A stretch of 64,000 nt of DNA from Paraburkholderia sp. BCC1885 (GCF_900996235.1 NZ_CAAJGM010000230.1:1-64000); one strand, 5' to 3'; shown: positions 15,525 to 24,011, counted from the first letter of the stretch. Program-made: numbers and translations. Notes: a model not told the origin generated them from the letters alone.

Positions 15525-16493
15525 TCAAGCCACGCAACCGAGCAAGCCCTCGCGCATGGCTGGCATGTCCAGGTCGCGCCCGATCATCACGAACTTGCTG
15601 TCGCGCGCTTCGTCATGTGCCCACGCTTTTCCAAAGCTCGAGTCGAGCAGCATGTGAACACTGTGGAAATGCAGGCGGCGGCGCTCTTCGTGCAGGTTCA
15701 GTACACCTTTCATGCGCAGGAGTTGTTGCCCGTGGGTTTGCACGAGCTGATTGGCCCAGCGATTGAAGCGCGTAGCGTCCAATGGTCCCGGAATGACGAA
15801 CGAACACGACGCAATGGAGTTGTCGTGCTCATGCTCATGCGCGCCTTCGTCGAGCAGATCGGGCTCGACACGGAGCAACGTATCCAGCGAGAAGTGCTTG
15901 ATGCCAAAGACTGCTTCGACGTCGACCGCGCCATGACGCGCGATGTCGATCGCCGCGGTGGGATTGAGTGTGCGAATACGTGCGATGAGGCTCGTCACCT
16001 CTTTAGCACTGACGAGATCTGTCTTGTTGACAATGATGTGATCCGCAAACACGACCTGCTCACGGGCGATCTCATCGTAGAGCTGCTCATGGAAATGATG
16101 AGCGTCCACGACAGCGACCACCGACTCGAGTTCAACGCGTTCCCGTACATCAGGGTCTGCAAGAAATGTTTGCAGTACGGGAGCCGGGTCGGCAAGCCCC
16201 GAAGTCTCAACGACCAGCCGCGCTAGAGGCTCGCCGGCGCGTGCCAGTAGTTCGGACACGCTCTTGACGAGGTCTTTGCGGACGGTGCAGCAAACGCAGC
16301 CGTTATTGATCTCCACCAGCGCGTCTTCATCGGCGACGATCAGGTTGCCGTCAATGCCGACTTCACCGAATTCATTTACGACGATGCCGACACGCGCCGG
16401 TCGCGCATGTTCGAGAAGATGATTGACCAGTGTTGTCTTGCCGGCGCCCAAAAAACCGGTGACGACTGTAGTCGGAATTTTGTTGAGTCGCAT
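15525..16493 (-). CDS. CobW-family GTPase metallochaperone
   Basis: The 322-aa G3E GTPase has Walker A GFLGAGKTT (13-21), the CxCC metal site GCVCC (65-69), the base-recognition NKTD, and a His-rich metal-binding stretch (HEHEHD) before the CobW C-terminal domain. COG0523 proteins deliver Zn, Co or other metals. At the head of a cobalt nitrile hydratase cluster it most likely supplies cobalt. The ATG at 16493 follows GGAGAG; an earlier in-frame ATG at 16508 has a weaker site. It is the first gene of the cluster, with a 330-bp gene-free leader region. Confidence 0.9.
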   Translation of the reverse strand: MRLNKIPTTVVTGFLGAGKTTLVNHLLEHARPARVGIVVNEFGEVGIDGNLIVADEDALVEINNGCVCCTVRKDLVKSVSELLARAGEPLARLVVETSGLADPAPVLQTFLADPDVRERVELESVVAVVDAHHFHEQLYDEIAREQVVFADHIIVNKTDLVSAKEVTSLIARIRTLNPTAAIDIARHGAVDVEAVFGIKHFSLDTLLRVEPDLLDEGAHEHEHDNSIASCSFVIPGPLDATRFNRWANQLVQTHGQQLLRMKGVLNLHEERRRLHFHSVHMLLDSSFGKAWAHDEARDSKFVMIGRDLDMPAMREGLLGCVA

Positions 16494-16878
16494 CTCCACT
16501 CTCCTCATGTTCGTCGGCAGAAATGCCGGAAGATCAGACGGATAGAGCGACTTCCGGGCCGAGAAAACCCGCGTGTCCCAATGCCCGATGCATTTGGCGT
16601 GATTCGCCGGGATACGTGGCCAGATTTGTCGAAACAGTGAATTCCAGACAGACAGCGCGCTGTGGCGCACTTTGATGAGCCTGCAATGTCCTCCGCTAAC
16701 GGACCCTGTATCGGTGCACGTTTCCCAGAAGTTGTGCCGAGAGCGCAGCGAGATGACTCTTGACAGGGCGATCTGATGCGGCGCCTAACCAATAGCAGTA
16801 AAAACGACGAGTGTTGACCTATCAGAGCCGGCCGTCGTCGAGCTCAGTTCGGCCACGAAGAGACGTTCAACAGTGTCT
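16494..16878. other. Upstream region of the nitrile hydratase cluster
   Basis: No gene is seen. This gap separates the CobW gene from the ornithine-cyclodeaminase gene, both on the minus strand, and must contain the promoter of the nitrile hydratase cluster, but I could not identify a convincing -35/-10 or operator. Its right part overlaps the second copy of the 86-bp repeat. Confidence 0.4.
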
Positions 16879-16909
16879 CTACTGAGACATCTGGACGTCT
16901 GGTCCCGGC
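16821..16909 (+). repeat. Intergenic direct repeat, copy B, overlapping the 3' end of a gene
   Basis: Nearly identical to 5720-5805, apart from a CCG insertion near the left end. Positions 16879-16909 are also the last codons and stop of the ornithine-cyclodeaminase-family gene, so the repeat supplies the C-terminal tail of that protein. Confidence 0.75.
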
Positions 16910-17859
16910 AAGAAGCGGCCGCTGGCTGGTCTCTCACACTCCGCCGCTGCCATCGCCCTGCGCGTGACCAACTCGCCGAGCGCAACGTCGGCAAGCGCAA
17001 TCCCAAGCGATTTGAATACCGTTATATCGGCTTGCGAGCGCTTCCCGGCAACCCTATTGGCGATGACGTCGCCGAGTTCCGCAACGTTGCTCCAGTCAAC
17101 AACGCCCGGCGCCGCCATCAGCAGATCCCCCGCCTCTTTCTCTGCCTGCTCGAACGATTCGACGACGATCACGCCGGCCCGGGAAAGCGTCGTATCGTCG
17201 ACTTCGCGTGCGTCCGGCTTGCTGGAGCCGATCGCCGCGACGAAGGTTCCTGGCTTGAGGTCGGCGCCGTCGAAGAGCGGGATCGTGCTGCGCGTCGCTG
17301 TGATAACGACGTCGGCTACCGGCACCGCCGTTTCCGCCGTGGAGGCCTCGAAGCGTACATCGGCGTAACGCGCCTGCATGTGCGCAACTGTTTCCCGCGA
17401 GCTCTCGATGCCGACTATCAGAACGCGCTCGATGCCCGACTTCTCGACAAGCGCCCGGATGTGGGCTCTCGCCTGCACGCCGGTTCCGAACACGGCGAGA
17501 ACCTTCGCATCGGCGTGGCCGAACGTATCAAACGCAACGCGGGTCACGGCCGCTGTGCGGTATTCCGTGAGCGCCCCGCCGTGGATGATGGAGAGCAACC
17601 TGCCGTCACGCGTGGAGAACAGGGGGATCACGAAATCGAAGAGGCCGTTGTGCGTCGAGTAGACCTTCGCGCCGCACACGCCGGCACCGGGCAGGATTGC
17701 CCCCATCGTGCTCAATGACACGTTTTCTCCGAGCGTGCGCACGCGTGGCTGAATCTTCGCTTGCCGGTTGCCTTGTTCAGCAAGCGCGAAGCGTATCGCC
17801 TCAATAGCGTCGCTCATCGTGATCAGCCGGTGAACCTGATCGTCGGTAATGATGTACAT
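16879..17859 (-). CDS. Ornithine cyclodeaminase / mu-crystallin family protein
   Basis: The 326-aa protein shows the family's features: substrate-side lysine in GAKVYSTH, EYRTAAVT, the NAD(P)-binding turn VFGTGVQARAH, and SSKPDAREVDD with the catalytic-type Asp. Members include ornithine cyclodeaminase, alanine dehydrogenase and delta-1-pyrroline/piperideine-2-carboxylate reductases. Beside a dadA-like gene, an imine reductase role (reducing the cyclic imine made from a D-amino acid) is attractive but unproven. It lies 18 bp after the asparaginase stop. The last dozen residues (GRFLPGPDVQMSQ) come from the 86-bp repeat. Confidence 0.82.
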   Translation of the reverse strand: MYIITDDQVHRLITMSDAIEAIRFALAEQGNRQAKIQPRVRTLGENVSLSTMGAILPGAGVCGAKVYSTHNGLFDFVIPLFSTRDGRLLSIIHGGALTEYRTAAVTRVAFDTFGHADAKVLAVFGTGVQARAHIRALVEKSGIERVLIVGIESSRETVAHMQARYADVRFEASTAETAVPVADVVITATRSTIPLFDGADLKPGTFVAAIGSSKPDAREVDDTTLSRAGVIVVESFEQAEKEAGDLLMAAPGVVDWSNVAELGDVIANRVAGKRSQADITVFKSLGIALADVALGELVTRRAMAAAECERPASGRFLPGPDVQMSQ

Positions 17860-17877
17860 GGTGTTTCCTGGCGGGTT

Positions 17878-18873
17878 TCAAAAGCGATAGAAGGCCGCCT
17901 GCAAAGCGCGGCGCTCGTCCGGGTGGCTCAGCATCGCCAGCATCAGAAGAATGCGAGCCTTCTGCGGCGGCTGATCGTCGACGACGATCCAGTCATATTC
18001 GTCGTCAGGCTGCGCGCCGTTGCGGATGACTACGCCGCTGCCCGTGCGCGAGGCCCGCACCACGTGCAGTCCGCCACGCGTCGCCTCCCGCAGCGGCTCG
18101 ACCATCTGTTCCGCAATGTTGCCGTTGCCGGTGCCGGCGAAGACAAGGCCGCGCGCTTCCGCCGCAATGGCGCGGACGAGATCGCTGTCTAGCGCGCCAT
18201 AGGCATACACGACGTCGACTTTCGGCAACGCCTCGATGTCGTCGACGGACCAAGGGGTAGAAATAGTGTGATCCCGCGAAGGCGTACGGTAGTAGCGAGG
18301 CCTGCCTTCGGTCACGTAACCGAGCGCGCCGTAGGGCGAGCGGAATGCCTCGAGCTTGAAGCTGTTTGTCTTCGTGACGTCTCGGGCCGTGTGGATTTCC
18401 TCGTTTGCGACGACAAGCGTTCCTTTTCCGCGCGAGGACGGATGAATGGCCACCGCAATCGCGTCGTAGAGATTCAGCGATGCGTCGGAGCTCATCGCCG
18501 AGGGCGGCCTCATCGAACCGACGACGACGACGGGCTTCACGCTCTTTAACGTCAGATGCAAAAAGTACGCGGTCTCCTCGATGGTGTCAGTGCCGTGCGT
18601 GAGAACGACGCCGTCTACCGTGTCGTTCCTGAGCACCTCGGATACCCGTTTGCCGATCATGAGCAGGTGCTGTTCGTTGAAGTTCTCCGAGCCCGCCTGC
18701 AGCAATTGTTCGGCACTCAGGTTCGCGAGCGATGACGCTTCCGGAATAGCCGACAGGATTTCGTCGATCCCGACCACTGAGCAGGCATAGGCTGAGGTGT
18801 CCGCGGCGCTTGCGCCACGGCCGGCAATTGTGCCGCCCGTGCCGATGACCACGATATTGGGCTTGTCTTTCAT
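17878..18873 (-). CDS. L-asparaginase (type I/II family)
   Basis: The 331-aa enzyme has both catalytic threonine motifs: TGGTIAG with T15, and THGTDTIEET with T95-D96, plus the MRPPSAMSSDASLNLYDA segment. It hydrolyses asparagine to aspartate and ammonia. There is no signal peptide (it starts MKDKPNIVVIGTGG), which suggests a cytoplasmic enzyme. It is the middle gene of a dadA-asparaginase-cyclodeaminase operon. A broader D-amino-acid or amide specificity cannot be excluded. Confidence 0.9.
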   Translation of the reverse strand: MKDKPNIVVIGTGGTIAGRGASAADTSAYACSVVGIDEILSAIPEASSLANLSAEQLLQAGSENFNEQHLLMIGKRVSEVLRNDTVDGVVLTHGTDTIEETAYFLHLTLKSVKPVVVVGSMRPPSAMSSDASLNLYDAIAVAIHPSSRGKGTLVVANEEIHTARDVTKTNSFKLEAFRSPYGALGYVTEGRPRYYRTPSRDHTISTPWSVDDIEALPKVDVVYAYGALDSDLVRAIAAEARGLVFAGTGNGNIAEQMVEPLREATRGGLHVVRASRTGSGVVIRNGAQPDDEYDWIVVDDQPPQKARILLMLAMLSHPDERRALQAAFYRF

Positions 18874-18930
18874 TCGATCAAATTCGAGACATTTAGGGTG
18901 AGTTCAGTCGTGCGCCATGTGATGCACGAC

Positions 18931-20193
18931 TCATTGCGCGTGCATGAAGAGGTGCGACAGCGACGGATCGGGCCGCCCGTTGATCCAGCCGGCAAGCAGC
19001 GCGGCCGATCCTGAGGCCAACGTGAAGCCGAGCGCGCCGTGCCCGATGTTGAGCCAGAGATTCCGGTAACGCGTGGGCCCGATGATCGGCGTGCCGCGCG
19101 GGGTGGCGGGACGCAGCCCGGTCCATTCCGTCGCGCCGGCATCACCGGCTGCGACCTGTGGAAAGAGCCCGGCGGTCTCCGCGCGCAGCGCGGCTAAGCG
19201 CGATGGATCAGGCTTCAGGGAGTAGCCGTCGAGGTCGGCCATACCTGCCACGCGCAATCGATCGCCAAGCCGCGCATAGACCACTTTGTGTGCGTAATCG
19301 GTGACGCTCAACGCCGGGGCTATTGCATGCGGTCCCAGCGGGTAGGTCAGGCTGTAGCCCTTGAGCGGATATACGGGCACATGAAGGCCCAAAGGCCGCA
19401 GCAGACGCGTTGCGCCGGCCCCAGCCGCCACGACGACGTGGTCCGCGTCGAGCGTTCTGCCGCTGCTGCGCGCCACGATGTGTCCGCCCTGGGCGAACTC
19501 CAGTGAGTCGACGTGCGTATTCATCGAGAACCGTACACCGCGCGACCTCAAAATGACTTCAAGACCTTTGCTGAAGCGATGGCAATCGGCCGTCTCTTCG
19601 CTGCGCGTATAGATGCCGCCGGCAATGCGGGCACGTACATCCGCCAGCGCGGGTTCGAGCGCGACGCATTCGTCGGCGGACAGCACCTCCTGCTCGCAGC
19701 CGAGCGAGCGCTGGAAATCAAGCAGATCAATGGCGCCCCGCATGGCGGCAACGTCGCGGTGCAGGACGAGCTTGCCGGAGCGCCGAAAGTCGAAGTCGAG
19801 CGTGGGTTCGTCGCGCACGAGTTGCTGCATGAGGGCACGGCTTGCGAACGAGAGGGCGAGCAGATCGCGTGTGGTGAGGTTGCTGCGCCGCCGCGTGCAG
19901 GCAAGCACGAATTTCAGGCACCAGAGCCACTGCTCCGTGCTCACGGATGGCCGGAAGCGTACTGGGGAATCCCGTCTGGCGAGCCACGCCGGCAGTTTCG
20001 TCAGCACGCCCGGTCCGGCAAGCGGTGCGACGTAGCTATACGACAGCTGACCGCCGGCGCCGAAACTCGTTTCGGCTGCGACTTCGCCGTGCTGGTCGAC
20101 GACGATGACCTGATGTCCGGCACGGTTCAGATAATAGGCGCTTGCCAGACCGATGACGCCCGCGCCCAATACGGCAATCTGCATGTCGCTCAT
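18931..20193 (-). CDS. dadA: D-amino acid dehydrogenase-like FAD oxidoreductase
   Basis: A 420-aa DAO-family flavoprotein. It has an N-terminal dinucleotide fold (AVLGAGVIGLASAYYL, residues 7-22), the DadA-type AAETSFGAGGQLSYSYVAP segment, and a C-terminal LNIGHGALGFTLASGSA FAD-binding motif. DadA enzymes deaminate D-amino acids at the membrane and pass electrons to the respiratory chain. It is the first gene of the operon with the asparaginase and cyclodeaminase-family genes. A conserved 41-bp site lies 61-101 bp upstream, matched upstream of the binding-protein gene at 21656. Confidence 0.85.
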   Translation of the reverse strand: MSDMQIAVLGAGVIGLASAYYLNRAGHQVIVVDQHGEVAAETSFGAGGQLSYSYVAPLAGPGVLTKLPAWLARRDSPVRFRPSVSTEQWLWCLKFVLACTRRRSNLTTRDLLALSFASRALMQQLVRDEPTLDFDFRRSGKLVLHRDVAAMRGAIDLLDFQRSLGCEQEVLSADECVALEPALADVRARIAGGIYTRSEETADCHRFSKGLEVILRSRGVRFSMNTHVDSLEFAQGGHIVARSSGRTLDADHVVVAAGAGATRLLRPLGLHVPVYPLKGYSLTYPLGPHAIAPALSVTDYAHKVVYARLGDRLRVAGMADLDGYSLKPDPSRLAALRAETAGLFPQVAAGDAGATEWTGLRPATPRGTPIIGPTRYRNLWLNIGHGALGFTLASGSAALLAGWINGRPDPSLSHLFMHAQ

Positions 20194-20253
20194 CTCCCTG
20201 TTTCATGGCGCACTCGCACCAAACAGGATGTTGAGCCAGGCAACACTGGCGGG

Positions 20254-20294
20254 ATTGCACCGATGAGCAAAAAAATAGAAGAAACGCGACAACG
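20254..20294 (-). promoter_or_regulatory. 41-bp conserved site upstream of dadA (copy 1)
   Basis: This stretch, which begins ATTGCACCGAT and ends GCGACAACG on the + strand, matches the complement of 21484-21524 at 34 of 41 positions. Both copies have the same orientation relative to the gene they precede (dadA here, the binding-protein gene there). The GlxA-type regulator gene lies between the two, so this is its likely binding site. Confidence 0.65.
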
Positions 20295-20344
20295 AAGCGC
20301 TGCCAGCGAGACGCGCAGCGGCTGTGTTGCTTCGTGGGCGCAGG

Positions 20345-21427
20345 CTAGTCTGCGGCCGGACCTGTACGCGAGCTGCGTAGCTTCCCCGGCGTGACACCGT
20401 AGGCTTCGCGAAAAACCCTGATGAAATGCGCGGAATCGGCGAAACCGCACTCGTAGGCGATGTCTGTGACCTTGCGGGCGGTATTCAGCAGCATCCAGCG
20501 TGCGTAGCGTAGCCGCATGCCGCGATAGAACTCATTCGGCGACACCTTCATTTCGGCCATGAACGCCCGTTCGAGCTGACGCACGCTCGTGCCGATCATC
20601 TTCGCGATCACCGCGATGTTCAGCGGCGCTTCGAGATTTTCCTCCATGAGCAGCGCAGCATGGCGCACGGTTGCGTCGTCCACCGACAGGTAGCCTAACG
20701 CGCGGCGGCGCTCGATGAACGAGGCGCCGGCCTGCCGGCTGACGGTCATCTGGTGAATTACCTTCGATGCGCGGTCAGGCCCGCAATGCAGATTGACGAG
20801 TCGCGCGGCGAGTTCGATGACCGAGATGCCGCCCGCGCACGTGATGCGATCGCCGTCGATCAGGTAGTCGGCATGCGTGACGACCCGCAGCTCGGGAAAC
20901 ATGTTGCGGTAGTCGTCGAAGTGAAAACTGTGTACGCACGCGACGTGATCCTGCATGAACCCACCATGGGCGAGAACGAAGCTACCGGTGCAGATGCCGA
21001 CGAGGGGAACACCCGCTTGTGCGGCGGCGACCAGATAGTCCCAGTAGCGCCTGTCCACCTTCTCGAGATACGGCAGCAGGCCACCGATGATGACGATGTA
21101 GTCGAACTGCCGGGCGTCCGGGAAGGCGGCCTGGACCGGTACAGCGATACCGCAGCTCGATTCGACGGTGGTGTCGGGCGCGCCGATCGTCGTCCAGAGA
21201 CAGCGCAACTGGCGACTCTGATCGCTGCGGTCGGCTGCGTGACGCAACGCGTCACAGAGCCCGCCGAGCGACAGGAGCGGAAAGCGCGGCCATAGCAGGA
21301 TTCCGACGTTGAGCTCTGCGCCTGCGCGCCCCTGAGGCGATTCGGGTGCCGTAGAAAGTAAGTCAAGCCGATCCACCAGTTCGTGGGCCGGCGGTGCTTT
21401 GGCCAGGGCGTCGTGGGAGGGAAGCAT
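20345..21427 (-). CDS. GlxA-family regulator (DJ-1/PfpI plus AraC)
   Basis: The 360-aa protein has a DJ-1/PfpI-like domain (about 40-210; VGILLWPRFPLLSLGG and the elbow VGICTGSFVLAHGGF) and a C-terminal AraC domain (about 255-350; IAKMIGTSVRQLERAF and VTDIAYECGFADSAHFIRVF). Relatives activate arginine, carnitine or betaine catabolism. It lies between its two probable targets, the dadA operon and the divergent solute-binding gene, each preceded by the conserved 41-bp site. The effector is unknown. Confidence 0.88.
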   Translation of the reverse strand: MLPSHDALAKAPPAHELVDRLDLLSTAPESPQGRAGAELNVGILLWPRFPLLSLGGLCDALRHAADRSDQSRQLRCLWTTIGAPDTTVESSCGIAVPVQAAFPDARQFDYIVIIGGLLPYLEKVDRRYWDYLVAAAQAGVPLVGICTGSFVLAHGGFMQDHVACVHSFHFDDYRNMFPELRVVTHADYLIDGDRITCAGGISVIELAARLVNLHCGPDRASKVIHQMTVSRQAGASFIERRRALGYLSVDDATVRHAALLMEENLEAPLNIAVIAKMIGTSVRQLERAFMAEMKVSPNEFYRGMRLRYARWMLLNTARKVTDIAYECGFADSAHFIRVFREAYGVTPGKLRSSRTGPAAD

Positions 21428-21483
21428 GGGCGGGCGCGAATAATCGGTGTCGCGCCATTATAGGACCGCACGACACGGATCGC

Positions 21484-21524
21484 CGCTGTCGCATTTCTTC
21501 TGTTTTCTGGCAAATCGGTGCAAT
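21484..21524 (+). promoter_or_regulatory. 41-bp conserved site upstream of the solute-binding gene (copy 2)
   Basis: Reverse-complement match to 20254-20294, with 34 of 41 identical and most of the differences in an A-rich centre. It lies 57 bp before the GlxA start and 132 bp before the solute-binding-protein ATG, in the divergent spacer. Confidence 0.65.
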
Positions 21525-21655
21525 GCCGCTGGTTTGTGTCCGCATAAATTTATCTCGCCAGCGCAGACCACCTGCCGCGCGGTACAACGACGGAGGCGAC
21601 GGAGACCATCCAGCGGATCGCCCTCGATGCGGATAACTATCGATGAGGTAATGCA

Positions 21656-22810
21656 ATGATCAATAGAAAAGTATGGGGTCGCCGGGCGACGACCTTCGGC
21701 ATTCTGGGGGCACTGGTCGCCGCTTCCGCAGGGGCGGCGCATGCCGAGGAAGCCGCGAAGATCGGTGAAGTCGCGCCGCTGACCGGTCCCGCTTCCTATC
21801 TGGGCAAGGACACTGAGAACGGTGCAAGGCTCGCCGTCGAGGAAATCAACGAAAAGGGGCTTGTGGTCGGTGGAAAGAAAGTCACGCTGGTTCTCGATGC
21901 CGAGGACGATGCCGGCGATCCGCGCCAGGCCACGCAGGTCGCACAAAAACTTGTGGACGCGAAAGTCGTGGCGATAGTCGGTCACATGAATTCGGGAACG
22001 ACGATTCCAGCCTCCAGAATCTACAGTGACGCAGGCATCGTGCAGGTCTCGCCGTCGGCTACGAATCCTGCGTACACGCAACAGGGCTTCAAGACTGCAT
22101 ACCGCGTGGTTGCGACCGATGCCCAGCAAGGGCCGGCCCTCGCCGATTACGCGACGCGGACGATAAAAGTCAGGACGGTCGCTATCGTCGACGATGCCAC
22201 CGCATACGGGCAGGGTCTGGCCAATGAGTTCGAGAAGCGCGCGAAGGCGGACGGCCTCTCGGTGGTTTCGCACGACGCGACCAACGACAAGGCGACCGAC
22301 TTCCGCGCTATCCTGACAAAAATCAAGGGCGCGCATCCAGACATCATCATGTATGGCGGCCTCGACGCAACGGGCGGCCCGTTCGCGAAGCAAGCCAGGC
22401 AGCTCGGCATGATGCAGAAGATTCTTGCGGGTGACGGCCTGTGCGCCGACGACCTTTCGAAACTCGCCGGCGACGCAGCCGATGATGTGATTTGCTCCAT
22501 CGCGGGCTCGCCGCTCGAAAAGATGCCGAAGGGCCCCGCCTTCATACAGCGCTACGAAAAGCGCTTCGGTACGCACCCCGTCCTGAACTCGCCATTCGCT
22601 TACGACGCGGTGTACGTCATCGCCGAAGCGATGAAGCGTGCGGGTTCGACCGCTCCCGACCAGATTCTTGCCGCAATGCCCGCGACGAACTATGAGGGCG
22701 TGCTCGGCCAGACACAGTTCGACTCGAAGGGCGATCTGGTTCACGGGACGATTTCTCTCTACAAGTACGTCGGCGGAAAGCAAACGCTCCTCGACTACGT
22801 GAAGAACTAA
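21656..22810 (+). CDS. Branched-chain amino acid-type ABC substrate-binding protein (LivK-like)
   Basis: The 384-aa precursor has a signal peptide (basic start, hydrophobic core, AGAAHAEEA cleavage region near 32) and a type I periplasmic-binding fold typical of LivJ/LivK (IGEVAPLTGPASYLGKD, LAVEEINEKGLVVGGKK, GHMNSGTTIPASRIY). It would deliver an amino acid to a LivHMGF permease. No intact permease follows; only an 18-codon livH stub is left at 22991, so it is an orphan unless it works with a permease elsewhere. It is divergent from the GlxA regulator. Confidence 0.88.
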   Translation: MINRKVWGRRATTFGILGALVAASAGAAHAEEAAKIGEVAPLTGPASYLGKDTENGARLAVEEINEKGLVVGGKKVTLVLDAEDDAGDPRQATQVAQKLVDAKVVAIVGHMNSGTTIPASRIYSDAGIVQVSPSATNPAYTQQGFKTAYRVVATDAQQGPALADYATRTIKVRTVAIVDDATAYGQGLANEFEKRAKADGLSVVSHDATNDKATDFRAILTKIKGAHPDIIMYGGLDATGGPFAKQARQLGMMQKILAGDGLCADDLSKLAGDAADDVICSIAGSPLEKMPKGPAFIQRYEKRFGTHPVLNSPFAYDAVYVIAEAMKRAGSTAPDQILAAMPATNYEGVLGQTQFDSKGDLVHGTISLYKYVGGKQTLLDYVKN

Positions 22811-22990
22811 TCCACCAGGGTTTGCTGGTCAAACTGGCGCAGCCGCAGCGAAGCGGATGCGCCGGTTGTGCGTCCTCGCTCCTTTCTCATCCCCGCCGCA
22901 CGACTTACGGAAACGCCGTCTGCCGGCGCTATTCCATGGCACACGACGTCACTCCGTGAGCGCACAACGGCCGGACGTTTCGAACCGGAT

Positions 22991-23044
22991 ATAGACATCT
23001 TTCTTCAGCAGTTGATCAACGGATTGGTGATTGGCAGCGTTTAC
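22991..23044 (+). pseudogene. livH stub (first 18 codons of an ABC permease)
   Basis: The sequence encodes IDIFLQQLINGLVIGSVY, the well-known N-terminus of LivH-type permeases, with ATA where the ATG start should be. After codon 18 the similarity stops abruptly and joins a LuxR-like fragment. It lies 180 bp after the livK-like gene, where livH is expected. It is a deletion relic and cannot be functional. Confidence 0.75.
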
Positions 23045-23051
23045 CCGACGC

Positions 23052-23150
23052 GTGTCGCTCGACACGGTACGCAGCCAGATTCGCACCGTTCTGAGAAAAA
23101 CGGGGGCTTCCGGACTACGCGATTTCGAACGGATCATCGCGTTGAGCTCG
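23052..23150 (+). pseudogene. LuxR-type helix-turn-helix C-terminal fragment
   Basis: The frame VSLDTVRSQIRTVLRKTGASGLRDFERIIA matches the recognition helix and tail of LuxR/GerE DNA-binding domains (xTVRSQIRxVLRKTG). Nothing upstream encodes the rest of a regulator, and the fragment begins at the broken livH junction. It is the 3' end of a gene fused by rearrangement. Confidence 0.65.
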
Positions 23151-23342
23151 ACAATGCATACGACGGGTTCGCTTTACGTTCGATGCTCCGAGAATGACAG
23201 CTTTCGAGCGCGGAGTTGACCTGCATGCAAATGGAGCCGCGCGAACTGCCGTTGATGAGCGCGGGCACTGTAGTAGGAAAACTATCCTGATAGCAAGTTG
23301 ACGTTGCGTTTTCCGGGTATCTGAAGATCGCAGGACGGAGTT

Positions 23343-23689
23343 CGCAGCGCCGCTTTTCGGAACCAGAGTTTCCGGGGCCGATGGAGAAGACGGACTGAAT
23401 TTTGCCGGCTGGGCGAAGAAACTTATTGGCGTGGCCACTATAAGCGTCGGCTCAGTCGGCCTGGATGGCGACGTGATTGGCGTTTTCCAGAGCGAAAGCT
23501 CCAGGCCAGCTAGCCTTGGTGCTCTTGTTCGTCGGGTTGAACGCGAACGATTCGATCTTATCGCGGTCGGCAGGGCCAGTACTCGATCCGCTGCGGGTAG
23601 TTAAAGTTCGTTCAGGTAATACAGCTGAACTTAAGGGCTTCAGCCTGGCGGCTTTACGTGAGCTATTTGATATTGACTTGCCCGACTGA
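23343..23689 (+). pseudogene. Old yellow enzyme-family C-terminal fragment with frameshifts
   Basis: Three consecutive frames encode parts of one NADH:flavin oxidoreductase tail: QRRFSEPEFPG (from 23343), then LNFAGWAKKL with ISVGSVGLDGDVIG and FDLIAVGRA (23395-about 23570), then DPLRVVKVRSGNTAELKGFSLAALREL ending at 23689. Each piece matches the expected order in OYE proteins, so at least two frameshifts have occurred. The 5' two-thirds of the gene are missing. It lies in the fragment cluster after livK. Confidence 0.75.
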
Positions 23690-23834
23690 AGCTTGCTGAA
23701 ATACTCCTCGTCGGCGAGCGCGTAACTTTCGTCGGACGCGTCGAATCGGCGCGATTTTCGGATATGGAAATCCGGGCCTCCCTTCAGCGATTTCTGATGG
23801 TGTGAGGCTCGTTTTTTTGCCCGGCTCGCTCCCT

Positions 23835-24011
23835 TTACGCCTGCGCTGGACGGACTGCTCCCAGCGAGCGCACACGCATGAAGTTTTCGGCGGCCGTGAT
23901 CAGAACGAACATCCGGTCGACCTTCTGCGACCCACGCCCCACCACCTGCCGCATGCGTTCTATCGTCTTGGCCCAGCCAAAGCCTACTTGATGAGCGTGT
24001 GCTTTTTTGCT
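23835..24011 (-). pseudogene. IS5-like transposase C-terminal remnant
   Basis: On the minus strand the last 58 codons read SKKAHAHQVGFGWAKTIERM, followed by RQVVGRGSQKVDRMF and AENFMRVRSL to a stop at 23835. The F-G-W-x-K-T-I, R-G and A-x-N-x-x-R-x-R-x-L spacing is that of DDE transposases of the IS5/IS1182 type. The catalytic core and IS ends are not visible. It is a dead remnant next to other gene fragments. Confidence 0.6.

Noticed and set aside
21484-21526. Possible sigma-54 promoter (TGGCAAATCGGTGCA) before the binding-protein gene
   Set aside because: The spacing between GG and GC is 9 rather than 10 bases and the second copy of the site lacks the motif.
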